Assembly: GCF_022829605.1 (NCBI RefSeq)
Contig: NZ_JAKSYD010000300.1
Location: 1 to 41,160, forward strand
Source of the DNA: Methylobacterium sp. E-065
Lineage (GTDB): Bacteria > Pseudomonadota > Alphaproteobacteria > Rhizobiales > Beijerinckiaceae
Direction of reading: 5' to 3'
Length of the DNA stretch: 41,160 bases
The translations under genes and the position numbers were made by a program. A model generated the notes under the pieces. It saw only the letters and a list, made by a program, of their open reading frames with translations. It was not told the origin of the DNA and made no database searches. This document shows, piece after piece, positions 7,590 through 16,066 of the stretch. The stretch's first letter is position 1. Every line of letters starts with the position of its first letter.

Positions 7590-7720
7590 CCAAAGGACGA
7601 GTCCTTTGGCGGGTGCAGGGCAGAGCCCTGCTGTACGGATCCCGGACCCCGAGAGGGGGTCCGGGATCCGTATATGTCGGGGTTTCACCCCGACGCCCCA
7701 CCAAAGGGCACGCCCTTTGG
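7590..7720. repeat. Five-hairpin repeat array, family A copy 2
   Basis: Five perfect hairpins follow one another: CCAAAGGAC/GTCCTTTGG (7590-7609), GCAGGGC/GCCCTGC (7615-7631), a 17-bp stem at 7634-7650 with 7656-7672 (5-base loop), GTCGGGGT/ACCCCGAC (7676-7694) and CCAAAGGGC/GCCCTTTGG (7701-7720). The array lies between two minus-strand genes. The outer CCAAAGG hairpins face each other, so the whole looks like two single units joined by the long central stem. Confidence 0.9.
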
Positions 7721-7731
7721 GATCCCCGATT

Positions 7732-8931
7732 TCAGTCCCGGCAGGCCGCGATCAGGCGGCGCACGAAGCCCGCGCAGGCGTCGAGCTCGGCCCGGGTCAC
7801 GTACTCGTCGGCCCGGTGGGCGCGGGCGATGGAGCCGGGGCCGAGCACCACGGCGGGCACGCCGCCGAGCCGGTCGAACAGCCCGCCCTCCGTGCCGTAC
7901 GAGACCTTGGCGTGGCCGTTCCGGCCGGCGAGCCGCTTGGCCAGGGTCACGACCGGCGCATCCGGGTCGGTGTCGAGGCCCGGATAGTCGATCAGCGGCT
8001 CGATCGCGACGCCGCAGGCCGGATCGACCGCCCGCATCAGCGGCACCAACGTGTCGGTGGCATACGCGATGGCCGAGGCCGCCAGCGCCCCGGCATCGTC
8101 GGCCCCGATCGCCCGGTACTCGAAGCTGACGCTGCAGCTGTCGGGCACGATGTTGAGCGCCGCGCCGCCCTGCACCACGCTCGACAGGCCGGTGGTGTGG
8201 GGCACGTCGTAGAGCGGATCGCGCGCCCCGTCCCGGGCGAGCGCCTCCGCGGACAGCCGGACATGCTCGATGAACCGGGCGGCGTATTCCACCGCGTTGA
8301 CGCCCTGGGGCGCCAGGGCCGAATGGCTGGCCCGGCCCCGGAAGGTGAGGCGGGCGGCGGCCTTGCCCTTGTGGCCGACCACGACCTCCATGCCGGTGGG
8401 TTCGCCCACGAAGCAGCCGAGCGGCTTTGGGCCGCGCTCCAGCATCCGGGCGATCAGCGGGCGCACCCCGAGGCAGCCGACCTCCTCGTCGTACGAGATC
8501 GCCAGGTGGAGCGGGGTGGCCAGATCCGCCGCCGCCATCTCGGGCAGGAGCGCGAGGCAGACCGCCAAAAACCCCTTCATGTCGGAGGTGCCCCGCCCGT
8601 AGAGCCGGCCCCCCTCCTCCCGCAGGACGAACGGGTCCGACGACCAGGGCTGGCCCACCACCGGCACCACGTCGCTGTGGCCCGACAGCACGTAGCCGGG
8701 GCGGGTCTCGAACGGGCCGAGGCTCACCAGCAGCGCCGCCTTCCGGCCGGTCTCGTCCGGCACCCGCTCGACCGCGGCGCCGTGGCGGCGGCAATAGGCC
8801 TCCGCCCAGTCGATCAGCGGCAGGTTCGAGCGGTCGCTCACCGTGTCGAAGCCGACAAGGGTCGCCAGCAACGCCACCGGATCGGGCGCGTCGGCGGGCG
8901 GCGGGGCGGCGTACGGATCGGATTCTGGCAT
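7732..8931 (-). CDS. argE: Acetylornithine deacetylase (ArgE-type, M20 family)
   Basis: A 399-residue M20 metallopeptidase-family enzyme. SGHSDVVPV supplies the first metal ligand (His) and its following Asp, GRGTSDMKGFLA the bridging Asp, YDEEVGCLG the general-base Glu and next ligand, EPTGMEVVVGHKG the fourth ligand region, and EYVTRAELDAC the C-terminal end. The internal lid/dimerisation domain starts near KAAARLTFRGRASHSALAPQGVNAVEY. ArgE hydrolyses N-acetylornithine to ornithine in arginine synthesis; related M20 deacylases share the fold, so the substrate is by similarity. It stands alone, with no other arg gene in the window. Confidence 0.85.
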   Translation of the reverse strand: MPESDPYAAPPPADAPDPVALLATLVGFDTVSDRSNLPLIDWAEAYCRRHGAAVERVPDETGRKAALLVSLGPFETRPGYVLSGHSDVVPVVGQPWSSDPFVLREEGGRLYGRGTSDMKGFLAVCLALLPEMAAADLATPLHLAISYDEEVGCLGVRPLIARMLERGPKPLGCFVGEPTGMEVVVGHKGKAAARLTFRGRASHSALAPQGVNAVEYAARFIEHVRLSAEALARDGARDPLYDVPHTTGLSSVVQGGAALNIVPDSCSVSFEYRAIGADDAGALAASAIAYATDTLVPLMRAVDPACGVAIEPLIDYPGLDTDPDAPVVTLAKRLAGRNGHAKVSYGTEGGLFDRLGGVPAVVLGPGSIARAHRADEYVTRAELDACAGFVRRLIAACRD

Positions 8932-9056
8932 GAAGCGCGCGACTCGTTCCGGGGAAGACCCCTGTGTACGGGGTTTTCGGGCCGCCGGGGATCCCGGAAC
9001 CGAAGACGCCTCCGCGGCGTAGCTGCCGCAGGCCCCTCCCCCGCCGAGCCCGATCC

Positions 9057-9356
9057 ATGCGCTTCAAGCCGCGCGCGATTGCCGCGTCCCTGCCCCTGTT
9101 CGCCCTGCTGCCGGCGCTGCTGGCCGCCCCGGCCGAGGCCCGCCCGCACCGGCACCCTCCGGGCCACGCGACCGACACCGGCCGCACGCTCGCCCGGATG
9201 GCCGCCCGCGACCGGCTTCGGGACTGGCGCGCGTGGCAGGAGCCCCGGCCGCTCGCCCGGATCTTCGCCCCGGCCACGCGGGAGCGGGTCGCGGCCCCGC
9301 CCTTCACGGGCTGGGGCTACGGCGGAACGATCCCCGGAGCGCTCCCCGGTTTCTGA
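9057..9356 (+). CDS. Small exported basic protein
   Basis: A 99-residue product with signal peptide MRFKPRAIAASLPLFALLPALLAAPAEA (cleavage near residue 28). The mature part is His- and Arg-rich (RPHRHPPGHATDTGR, RDRLRDWRAWQEPR) and ends in an aromatic/Gly segment (PPFTGWGYGGTIPGALPGF), so it is probably periplasmic or cell-envelope associated. It lies between a minus-strand deacetylase gene and the hydrolase that starts 68 bases downstream. No family recognised; the signal peptide is the main support. Confidence 0.6.
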   Translation: MRFKPRAIAASLPLFALLPALLAAPAEARPHRHPPGHATDTGRTLARMAARDRLRDWRAWQEPRPLARIFAPATRERVAAPPFTGWGYGGTIPGALPGF

Positions 9357-9424
9357 ACCCACCTCGACCCGGATCCCGGACCCTGCCATGGTGCGTGAGC
9401 CGGGGCCGCCAGAGACAACCCACA

Positions 9425-10306
9425 ATGGTTCAAGCGACCGGGGATCACGCGTTTCGCCTGGAGGATCCGACCCCAGCGGATCCGCGCCGCCGCTGGACCT
9501 CCCTCGATCCCGACGCGCGCGATGCCTGCTACGACAACACCCGCGCGGTGGCCGACAGCGCGCGGCAGGTCGCCGCCCGGGACGCCGCCTCGGCCGCCTA
9601 CCGGGCCGCACATCCGGGCGGCCTCGACCGGCCCTACGGCCCGGGGGCCCGCAACGCGATCGATCTCTATCCGGCCCGGGATGCCGGTGCGCCCTGCCTG
9701 GTCTTCCTCCACGGGGGCTACTGGCAGCGGGGCGCCCGGGAGCTGTTCGCCTGCTTCGCGCAAGGCCCGAACGCCGCCGGCTGGTCGGTGGCAATGGTCG
9801 GCTACACCCTCGCCCCGGAGGCGAGCCTCACCCGGATCGCGGCCGAGATCGGCACGGCCCTCGACTGGCTGGCCGCGCAGGGTCCGGGGCACGGGATCCG
9901 CGGCGCCCTGGTCCTGGCGGGCTGGTCGGCGGGCGGGCTGCTCACCGCGCTGCATCTCGGCCATCCGGCCGTGGCTGCGGGGCTCGCCATCTCGGGCGTC
10001 TACGACCTCGCGCCGATCCGCCAGACCAGTCTTAACGACAAGCTCCATCTCACCGACGCGGAGATCGAGGCGCTCTCGCCGCTGCGCCTGCCGGTGGTGG
10101 AAAAACCCCTGTGCCTCGCCTACGGCACGCATGAGCTGCCGGCGCTGATTCACGACGCCCGCAACCTGCACGCCCTGCGGGCGGCGGCCCACGCCCCCGG
10201 CCCCCTGCTGCCGGTGCCCGGCGCCGAGCATTTCTCGGTGCTCGACGCCCTGCGCCGGCCGGACGGGATCCTGGTCCGGGCGGCCCACGCCCTGCTGGGT
10301 GGCTGA
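9425..10306 (+). CDS. Alpha/beta hydrolase, kynurenine-formamidase-like
   Basis: A 293-residue alpha/beta-hydrolase. LVFLHGGYWQRG gives the oxyanion-hole HGG[YW] motif typical of the arylformamidase/esterase-lipase branch, AGWSAGG is the nucleophile elbow (GxSxG), and AEHFSVLDAL supplies the catalytic His. The N-terminal segment (SLDPDARDACYDNTRAVADS) matches the cap region of arylformamidase-like proteins. Family members hydrolyse N-formylkynurenine or other small esters and amides; no other kynurenine gene is near, so the substrate is open. Confidence 0.8.
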   Translation: MVQATGDHAFRLEDPTPADPRRRWTSLDPDARDACYDNTRAVADSARQVAARDAASAAYRAAHPGGLDRPYGPGARNAIDLYPARDAGAPCLVFLHGGYWQRGARELFACFAQGPNAAGWSVAMVGYTLAPEASLTRIAAEIGTALDWLAAQGPGHGIRGALVLAGWSAGGLLTALHLGHPAVAAGLAISGVYDLAPIRQTSLNDKLHLTDAEIEALSPLRLPVVEKPLCLAYGTHELPALIHDARNLHALRAAAHAPGPLLPVPGAEHFSVLDALRRPDGILVRAAHALLGG

Positions 10307-10334
10307 CGAAGTGTTCGGGATGAAGATCCTGGTT

Positions 10335-10465
10335 TCAAACGGTCCGTGACCTTTTGCGGGTGCAGGGCAGGGCCCTGCAGTCGCGCTTCGCTCGTTCGTC
10401 GGGCGAAGCCCGCGCGGGCGGCGCCGCCCCGACACCCCGCCAAGGGCCTGCCCTTTGGAATCCGC
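10335..10465. repeat. Hairpin composite, family A copy 3
   Basis: GCAGGGC/GCCCTGC at 10362-10378, a CGGGCGAAGCCCG-type stem near 10400-10413, and CCAAGGGC/GCCCTTTGG at about 10440-10457 occur in series. This matches the layout of the composite at 7590-7720. It lies 29 bases after the hydrolase stop and may aid termination. Confidence 0.75.
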
Positions 10466-10731
10466 GGATCGCCCTTCGCGGGCCCGGTACGCCGCGAAGG
10501 CGGCCGCCCTGGGGCAAGCGAATCGCGTTCAGATCGTAATCCCGCCGCCGGAGTCAGACGATGCGTCGGCGTGCGCCCACGCACACAGTCAATCCCGCGC
10601 AGGGGATTAAATTTTCTAGTGTTCTACTGTGTCGGGACGCACATCGATCTCGTCTGATCATGGCTATGTTCAGGACATCGGCGAAGACGCAGTGTTCTTC
10701 GCAGAACGAGAACAGACGAGGAGACACGACG

Positions 10732-11154
10732 ATGCACGCACGCCCCCTCTCGATCCTCCGTCCGACCCTCGGCCTCGCCGTCCTGGCCGCCGCCGCCGCA
10801 CCCCTGCTGATGCCCCTGGCCGCCGAGGCCGGTGAGGGCGGCGGCGGGAGCCGCCAGGTCGCCGGTGGTGGCCATATGAGCTCCTACATCAGCGATCCCC
10901 ACCACGACCCGCGCTCGCTCCACGCGCAGCGCATGGGCACCGGCCAGATCCTCGGCGCGCCGATGCTTCACGAGCGGGCCGGGGCCGCGCTGGTCCGCCG
11001 CCCGGTCGAGTCCCACTGGGCATCCGGGACCGCCCAAAAACCGCCGGCCGCTGCGCTGACGATCAGGCGCCGCCATCAACCCGCCGCCGGGCTCCGGCCC
11101 GGCCGGCCCTCCCCGCTTCCGTCACCGCTTCCGCCCCGTGTCAGGGATCCGTTC
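10732..11154 (+). CDS. Secreted leader reading frame running into the carbonic anhydrase
   Basis: A well-placed AGGAG lies shortly before ATG 10732, and the product starts MHARPLSILRPTLGLAVLA with a signal peptide ending near AAEAGEG. It continues as a Gly/His-rich stretch (GGGHMSSYISDPHHDPR, SLHAQRMGTGQILGAPML) and then basic, Pro-rich sequence. There is no stop before the carbonic anhydrase ATG at 11155, so translation would run on in the same frame to 11832, giving a 366-residue fusion. Either an originally separate small exported protein has lost its stop, or the enzyme is exported. The coordinates given here cover only the part before the anhydrase. Confidence 0.5.
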
Positions 11155-11832
11155 ATGAACAGCCTCATCCAGGGCATTGCCGCCTTCCAGGGCCACGTCT
11201 TCCCCGGCCAGCGCGCGATGTACCAGCAGCTCGTGCGTGACGGTCAGCACCCGAGCGCGCTGATCATTGCTTGCGCGGATTCCCGGGTCTCGCCGGAGCA
11301 CATCACCCAGGCGGGGCCGGGCGAGCTGTTCGTCTGCCGCAACGCCGGCAACATCGTGCCCCCGGCCTCCGACGTGATCGGCGGCGTCTCCTCGGCGATC
11401 GAGTACGCCGTGGTGGCGCTCAAGGTGCGCGACATCGTCATCTGCGGCCATTCCGATTGCGGCGCGATGCACGGGCTGATGCACCGGGACGCGCTGGCGC
11501 GGATGCCCGCCGTGGCGGCCTGGCTGCGCCACGCCGAAGCCGCCGAGCGGATCGTCTGCGAGGCCTATCCGGAGGACATGGACGAGACGGCCCGCCACCA
11601 CGCCCTCGCGCTGGAGAACGTGGTGGTGCAGCTCGCCAACCTGCGCACGCATCCGAGCGTCGCGGCCGCCCTCGCCAAGGGGACGCTGCGCCTGCACGGC
11701 TGGTTCTTCGAGATCGAGACCGGCGCCCTGCTGGCGTATGACGGCGCGGAGGGACACTTCCGGCCGATCGCGGAGGCCGACATGCCGGTGGCCCAGGCTT
11801 CTGCCGCCGGCGGGCGTCGGCGGGCGGCCTGA
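11155..11832 (+). CDS. Beta-class carbonic anhydrase
   Basis: A 225-residue beta-carbonic anhydrase. The zinc ligands are Cys40 (IIACADSR), His99 and Cys102 (CGHSDCGAM), and the catalytic Asp42-Arg44 dyad is present. The fold continues through RNAGNIVPP and SAIEYAVVALKVRDIVICGHS to LRLHGWFFEIETGALLAYDG. It interconverts CO2 and bicarbonate, supplying bicarbonate for carboxylation. ATG 11155 has an AGGGA 8 bases upstream and gives a normal-length cytosolic enzyme; the same frame remains open to ATG 10732, which has a better ribosome binding site and a signal peptide. Confidence 0.88.
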   Translation: MNSLIQGIAAFQGHVFPGQRAMYQQLVRDGQHPSALIIACADSRVSPEHITQAGPGELFVCRNAGNIVPPASDVIGGVSSAIEYAVVALKVRDIVICGHSDCGAMHGLMHRDALARMPAVAAWLRHAEAAERIVCEAYPEDMDETARHHALALENVVVQLANLRTHPSVAAALAKGTLRLHGWFFEIETGALLAYDGAEGHFRPIAEADMPVAQASAAGGRRRAA

Positions 11833-11971
11833 GGGACCCGCGCGGGACAAGCAGCCCCGACCTTCGGCCCGTCCGGCAACGGTGGTTCGCCTCGGCTACG
11901 CCCCCTCCCCCGCAGAGGCTTGGAGATTCGCGGATCGTCGTCGGATAGGGCGATCGATGGCCGCGCATCCC

Positions 11972-12134
11972 CCCTCGCCCCGCGTGCGGGAAGCGGAGGC
12001 GCAGCCGCAGCGGCGGTGAGGGGGCGGATCCGGACGAAGCTCATCCGTTCGAGCCCCCTCACCCTCGGCTGCCGCCTTGCCGCGCTCCCCAACGAGGGGG
12101 AGACGCGGCCCTCTCCGCGCACGCGGGGCGAGGG
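11972..12134. repeat. Nested palindrome with 17-bp outer and 10-bp inner arms
   Basis: CCCTCGCCCCGCGTGCG at 11972-11988 is the perfect reverse complement of 12118-12134. Inside it GGTGAGGGGG at 12015-12024 pairs with CCCCCTCACC at 12054-12063. This 163-bp nested element lies between the converging carbonic anhydrase and katG genes. It resembles a small miniature inverted-repeat element or a bacterial interspersed mosaic element rather than a simple terminator. Confidence 0.75.
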
Positions 12135-12171
12135 AATCCCCGCCCCCCGCGCTGCCGTGCAAATGGCGTGA

Positions 12172-12201
12172 CCCTCGCCCCGTCCGACGACGGGGCGAGG
12201 G
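12172..12201. terminator. Strong hairpin terminator downstream of katG
   Basis: CCCTCGCCCCGTC at 12172-12184 and GACGGGGCGAGGG at 12189-12201 form a perfect 13-bp stem with a 4-base loop. It starts 15 bases past the katG stop. There is no clear T-run on either side, so termination would rest on the stem alone or need Rho. Confidence 0.7.
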
Positions 12202-12215
12202 GCGGTCAGGTCGTA

Positions 12216-14537
12216 TCAGGCCGCCATGGGCGCGTAGCGCTTGTGGCCCTTCACGTCGTAGCGGTCGAGCATCATGACCTTGTCCCAGACCCGGACGAAG
12301 TCCCTGACGAACCGCGCCTCCCCGTCGCGACCCGCATAGGCGTCGGCGATATTGCGCAGCTGCGCGTTCGACCCGAACACGAGGTCGCTGCGCGTGGCCG
12401 CATACTTCGGCTGCCCCGTCGCCCGGTCCTTGAGCGTGAAGGTCATGGCCTCCGCGTCGGCCTTCTCCCAGACGAGGTCGGTGTCGGTCACCGCCCGGAA
12501 GAAGTCCGTGCTCAGCACACCGACCCGGTCGGTGAAGACGCCGTGCTGCCCGCCATCGTGGTTGGCATTCAGCGCCCGCAGGCCGGCGGTCAGGACCGCC
12601 CATTCCGGGGCCGTCAGGGTCATCAGGTTGGCCTTGTCGAGGAACAGCTCCTCCGGCGAGACATTGCGGGCCACCTGGCCGAACCCGTCGGCGACGTAAT
12701 TGCGAAAGCCGTCCGCCACGGGCTTGAGCCACTCGAACATCTCGATGTCGGTGAGCTCCTGCGTGGTGTCGACCCGGCCCGGGGTGAACGGCACCGGGAT
12801 TGCGGCGCCGGCCTCCGAAGCGGCCTTCTCCACGGCGACGCAGCCGCCCAGCACGATCAGGTCGGCGAGCGAGACCCGCTTGCCGTCGCTCCGGCGATCG
12901 TTGAACGCCTCCATCACGCCGCGCAGGGCCTCGACCACCGGGGCGGCCCTGCGGTTGACCGCCCAGTCCTTCTGGGGCGCCAGCGCCAGCCGCCCGCCAT
13001 TGGCACCGCCGCGCTTGTCGCTGTCGCGGTAGGTCGCGGCCGCCGAGAAGGCCGTGAAGGCGAGGTCCGAGACCGACAGGCCCTTGTCGAGGATCGCCTG
13101 CTTGAGCGCGGCGATCTCGGGCTCGCCGACCGGCGCGTAGGCGGCGTCGGGCAGCGGGTCCTGCCACAGCAGCCCGTCCTCGATCGTCACCTCCGGGCCG
13201 AGGTAGCGGTGCTTGGGGCCCATGTCGCGGTGGGTGAGCTTGTACCACGCCTTGGAGAAGGCCTGCGTGAAGGCGTCGAAATCGCCCAAGAACTTCTCGC
13301 AGACCTTGCGGTACTCCGGATCGACCTTGAGGGCGATGTCGGAGGTCATCATCATCAGCGGATGCATCTGGCCTTCGACATGCGCGTCGGGGGTCTTTGG
13401 CGCATCCGGGTCCTTCGGGGTCCATTGCAGGGCGCCGGCCGGGCTCTTGGTCTGCTCCCAGTCGAACCTGAAGAGATTCTCCAGGTAGGCGTTGTCCCAC
13501 TGGGTCGGATCGGGGGTCCAGCTGCCCTCGATGCCGTTGGTCATCGTGTCCTTGCCGGAGCCCGCGCCCTTCGGGTTGTGCCAGCCCAGGCCCATCGCCT
13601 CCATGGGCGCCATCTCGGGGGGCGGCCCGATCTCCTTGGCGGGGGTCATGCCGTGGCTCTTGCCGAAGGCGTGGCCGCCCGCGATCAGCGCCACGGTCTC
13701 CTCGTTGTTCATCGCCATGCGGGTGAAGGTGACGCGGATGTCGTTGGCCGAGCCCTGCGGGTCGCCATTCGCGTAGGGGCCCTCCGGGTTCACGTAGATC
13801 AGCGACTGGTGGGAGGCGGCGAGCGGGTTCTCCAGGTCGTAATCCGCGTCGCCGTTCTGACCGCGCCAGCGCTTGTCGCGGTTCACCATGTCGTCGAAGC
13901 TCGACACGCTGCCCATGTCGACCACCTCGGGACCCCAATAGGTGGCGTTGTCGGCCTCCCAGGCGTCGAGCCGGCCGCCGGCGAAGCCGTAGGTCGGCAG
14001 GCCCATGATCTCCAGGGCGCAATTGCCGGTGAGCACCATCAGGTCGGCCCACGACAGGGCGTTGCCGTATTTGTGCTTGATCGGCTGCAGGAGGCGGCGC
14101 GACTTGTCGGTGTTGCCGTTGTCCCACCAGCTGGAGATCGGCGCGAAGCGCTGCATGCCGGTGCCGGCGCCGCCGCGCCCGTCCGCGATCCGGTAGGTGC
14201 CGGCCGAGTGCCAGGCCATGCGGATCATCTGCGGGCCGTAATTGCCGTAATCGGACGGCCACCACGCGACCGACGAGGTCAGGAACTGCTTGATGTCGTC
14301 CTTGAGCGCGTCGAGGTCGATCTTGGCGAACTCGGCGGCATAGTCGAAATCCGGGCCGAGGGGATCGGCGGCGAGCCCGTTCTGGTGCAGCAGCTCGACC
14401 CGCAGGCGATGGGGATACCAGTTCTCCAGGGCGGGCCGGTCGCCGAAGGCCCCGCCGATCCGATCACCGCCGAACGGACACTTGCCCTGCATCTCGAACG
14501 TCGTGGTGTCGGTCTTGTCGAGTCTCATGTCGTCCAT
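12216..14537 (-). CDS. katG: Catalase-peroxidase KatG
   Basis: A 773-residue bifunctional haem catalase-peroxidase, the usual length for the family. The distal haem site is Arg106-Trp109-His110 (MIRMAWHSAGTYR), LIYVNPEGPYANG carries the Tyr of the Met-Tyr-Trp crosslink, and ALIAGGHAFGKSHG holds the proximal His. The C-terminal duplicated domain is complete (LADLIVLGGCVAVEKAA, FRNYVADGFGQVARNVSPEELFLDKANLMTLTAPEW). It removes H2O2 in the cytoplasm. ATG 14537 is preferred because a G-rich Shine-Dalgarno (AGGGGGGATT) precedes it. No OxyR gene is adjacent; the gene stands alone with its own terminator. Confidence 0.95.
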   Translation of the reverse strand: MDDMRLDKTDTTTFEMQGKCPFGGDRIGGAFGDRPALENWYPHRLRVELLHQNGLAADPLGPDFDYAAEFAKIDLDALKDDIKQFLTSSVAWWPSDYGNYGPQMIRMAWHSAGTYRIADGRGGAGTGMQRFAPISSWWDNGNTDKSRRLLQPIKHKYGNALSWADLMVLTGNCALEIMGLPTYGFAGGRLDAWEADNATYWGPEVVDMGSVSSFDDMVNRDKRWRGQNGDADYDLENPLAASHQSLIYVNPEGPYANGDPQGSANDIRVTFTRMAMNNEETVALIAGGHAFGKSHGMTPAKEIGPPPEMAPMEAMGLGWHNPKGAGSGKDTMTNGIEGSWTPDPTQWDNAYLENLFRFDWEQTKSPAGALQWTPKDPDAPKTPDAHVEGQMHPLMMMTSDIALKVDPEYRKVCEKFLGDFDAFTQAFSKAWYKLTHRDMGPKHRYLGPEVTIEDGLLWQDPLPDAAYAPVGEPEIAALKQAILDKGLSVSDLAFTAFSAAATYRDSDKRGGANGGRLALAPQKDWAVNRRAAPVVEALRGVMEAFNDRRSDGKRVSLADLIVLGGCVAVEKAASEAGAAIPVPFTPGRVDTTQELTDIEMFEWLKPVADGFRNYVADGFGQVARNVSPEELFLDKANLMTLTAPEWAVLTAGLRALNANHDGGQHGVFTDRVGVLSTDFFRAVTDTDLVWEKADAEAMTFTLKDRATGQPKYAATRSDLVFGSNAQLRNIADAYAGRDGEARFVRDFVRVWDKVMMLDRYDVKGHKRYAPMAA

Positions 14538-14781
14538 CGGGAATCCCCCCTGTGTCGCGGAACCGACGCGGCCGGCCTCGCCCCGTCGTCCGCAGACCCC
14601 GACGGCCCGGCGCGCGGGCGGCGCCACGGCCATCGGTCACTGTGCGCTTTCAGACCGAGAGCGAAATCAGGCCGCAGCCCCCAAAATCAAGGGCTCGCGG
14701 CTTGGCTGTTGGACGCAGCGGCGTCGGCCGCCCTCACGTTCCGGCGACCGAGCCGGTGCGCAGCGGCATTTTGCCTGAGGC

Positions 14782-15945
14782 CTACAGGGATCGCGGCCTC
14801 AGCCGGGCGAGGAGATCCTGCCCCGGGAACCGGGCCGGCGGCATCGGCCCAGCGGGCGGCGGCGCGTCCCCCGGGATCGGACCTTCGGCAAAGCGCGCCC
14901 CGGCCGACCAGAAGCCGTCGCGGCGGGCTCCGACCATCCCGAGGCCGATCGGCTCGCGCGCGACCTCGGGGCGCAGCCGTCCCGAAGCCCAGACCCGCTG
15001 CCAGCACCCGCGCCGCGACAGGTCGGCGTCCCGCCAGCCGAGCCGGGCGTAGCCGGCCGCCGCGAAGACGCGCGTCCCGGTAAAATCCTCCGGGATCCAC
15101 ACCCAGCTCGAGAACACGTGGATCGCGTCCCGGTCGAACCCGGCCGGATCGACCGTCCGGGTGAAGGCGGTGAACCCCGGCTCCCGGTGCCGCCCGACAT
15201 GCCGGCGCAGCCGGCCCGACAGTGCCAGCGCCTCCGGAAAGGCGTCAGCCTCCAGGCGGGTCGGGCCTGAGCCGTGAACCAGCGCATAGGCCCCGTCCAC
15301 GAGGTGCATCCAGGGCTCCAGATCGACCTCCCAGGCCTGCTCCGCCGGCGCGAAGCGGCGCACCCGCCCCTCGATCAGGTGATCGGCGATGCGCCGGACG
15401 GGCTCCGGCCACCAGGCCGGCCCGGCCTCGGTGACGCGCAGCAGCGTCGCGGGCCCGTGCGCCCGGACCGCCTCGGCGAGCCGCGCGAAGCCGGAATCCG
15501 GCGCGTCGCGGCCGGCCTTGCGCACCAGGATCTTCGAGCCCTCGGCGAGCTCGTCGAGGAACTTGCGCTTGAGATGGGCGAGCCGGCCGTATTCGCGCTC
15601 CAGCAGCGCCTCCGGGGCGATCGAGCCCTCCGGGTGTCCGGTATTGGCCCAGATGTTGTACGCGAGGCTGTGGCAATAGTAGGTGCCGCCCGCGCTCACC
15701 GACAGGCGCAGGTCGCCCGGGACACCGAAATCCGAGAACCCGCAGTGCAGGCCGCGGATCAAATCCTCCAGCGGCGTGTAGGAGAAGCGCAGCAGGCCGG
15801 ACGGCTCGACCCCGCCGTAGCGCTGCACGAACCCGAACTCGCAATTGTCGCCCAGGCTTCGGAAGGCGTGCAGCCGCCGCGTGAGGGTCTTGGACGCCCC
15901 CTCCCCGATCCCGGTCTCCGCCCCTGTCGTGTCTCGCCGCGCCAT
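14782..15945 (-). CDS. Conserved protein with SLGDNCEFG motif, unknown function
   Basis: About 387 residues, no signal peptide and no membrane helix. Near the N-terminus FRSLGDNCEFGFVQRYGG is followed by GLLRFSYTPLEDLIRGL, then YYCHSLAYNIWANTG, LKRKFLDELAEGSKILVRK and PATLLRVTEAGPAWWPEP. The invariant-looking Cys in DNCEFG and later His residues recall papain-like DUF1796-type proteins, which I can suggest only from memory. The second half (FTAFTRTVDPAGFDRDAIHVFSSWVWIP, YARLGWRDADLSRRGCWQRVW) has a beta-rich look that could bind carbohydrate or lipid. It starts well away from katG, on the same strand but with its own leader. ATG 15945 is chosen over 15966 on weak grounds. Confidence 0.6.
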   Translation of the reverse strand: MARRDTTGAETGIGEGASKTLTRRLHAFRSLGDNCEFGFVQRYGGVEPSGLLRFSYTPLEDLIRGLHCGFSDFGVPGDLRLSVSAGGTYYCHSLAYNIWANTGHPEGSIAPEALLEREYGRLAHLKRKFLDELAEGSKILVRKAGRDAPDSGFARLAEAVRAHGPATLLRVTEAGPAWWPEPVRRIADHLIEGRVRRFAPAEQAWEVDLEPWMHLVDGAYALVHGSGPTRLEADAFPEALALSGRLRRHVGRHREPGFTAFTRTVDPAGFDRDAIHVFSSWVWIPEDFTGTRVFAAAGYARLGWRDADLSRRGCWQRVWASGRLRPEVAREPIGLGMVGARRDGFWSAGARFAEGPIPGDAPPPAGPMPPARFPGQDLLARLRPRSL

Positions 15946-16066
15946 CACGCCAGATCGCGGCGGCACGGGGCGTTTGTCCAGCCCTGCGGCCCCATCCCGG
16001 AAGCCGGGCGCTGCCTTTCGTGACGATCCGCGCGCCGGAGCCGAGAGCCCGGCGGGCGCGTATGGC

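Noticed and set aside
7582..10035. An 817-codon open frame on the plus strand across the argE-like gene
   Set aside because: Antisense to the M20 deacetylase, no family, and runs across the repeat array; a GC-frame artefact.
12168..15083. A 971-codon open frame on the plus strand antisense to katG
   Set aside because: It is a shadow of the katG codons in GC-rich DNA, has low-complexity His/Arg/Gly-rich translation and no start signal; the katG reading is decisive.
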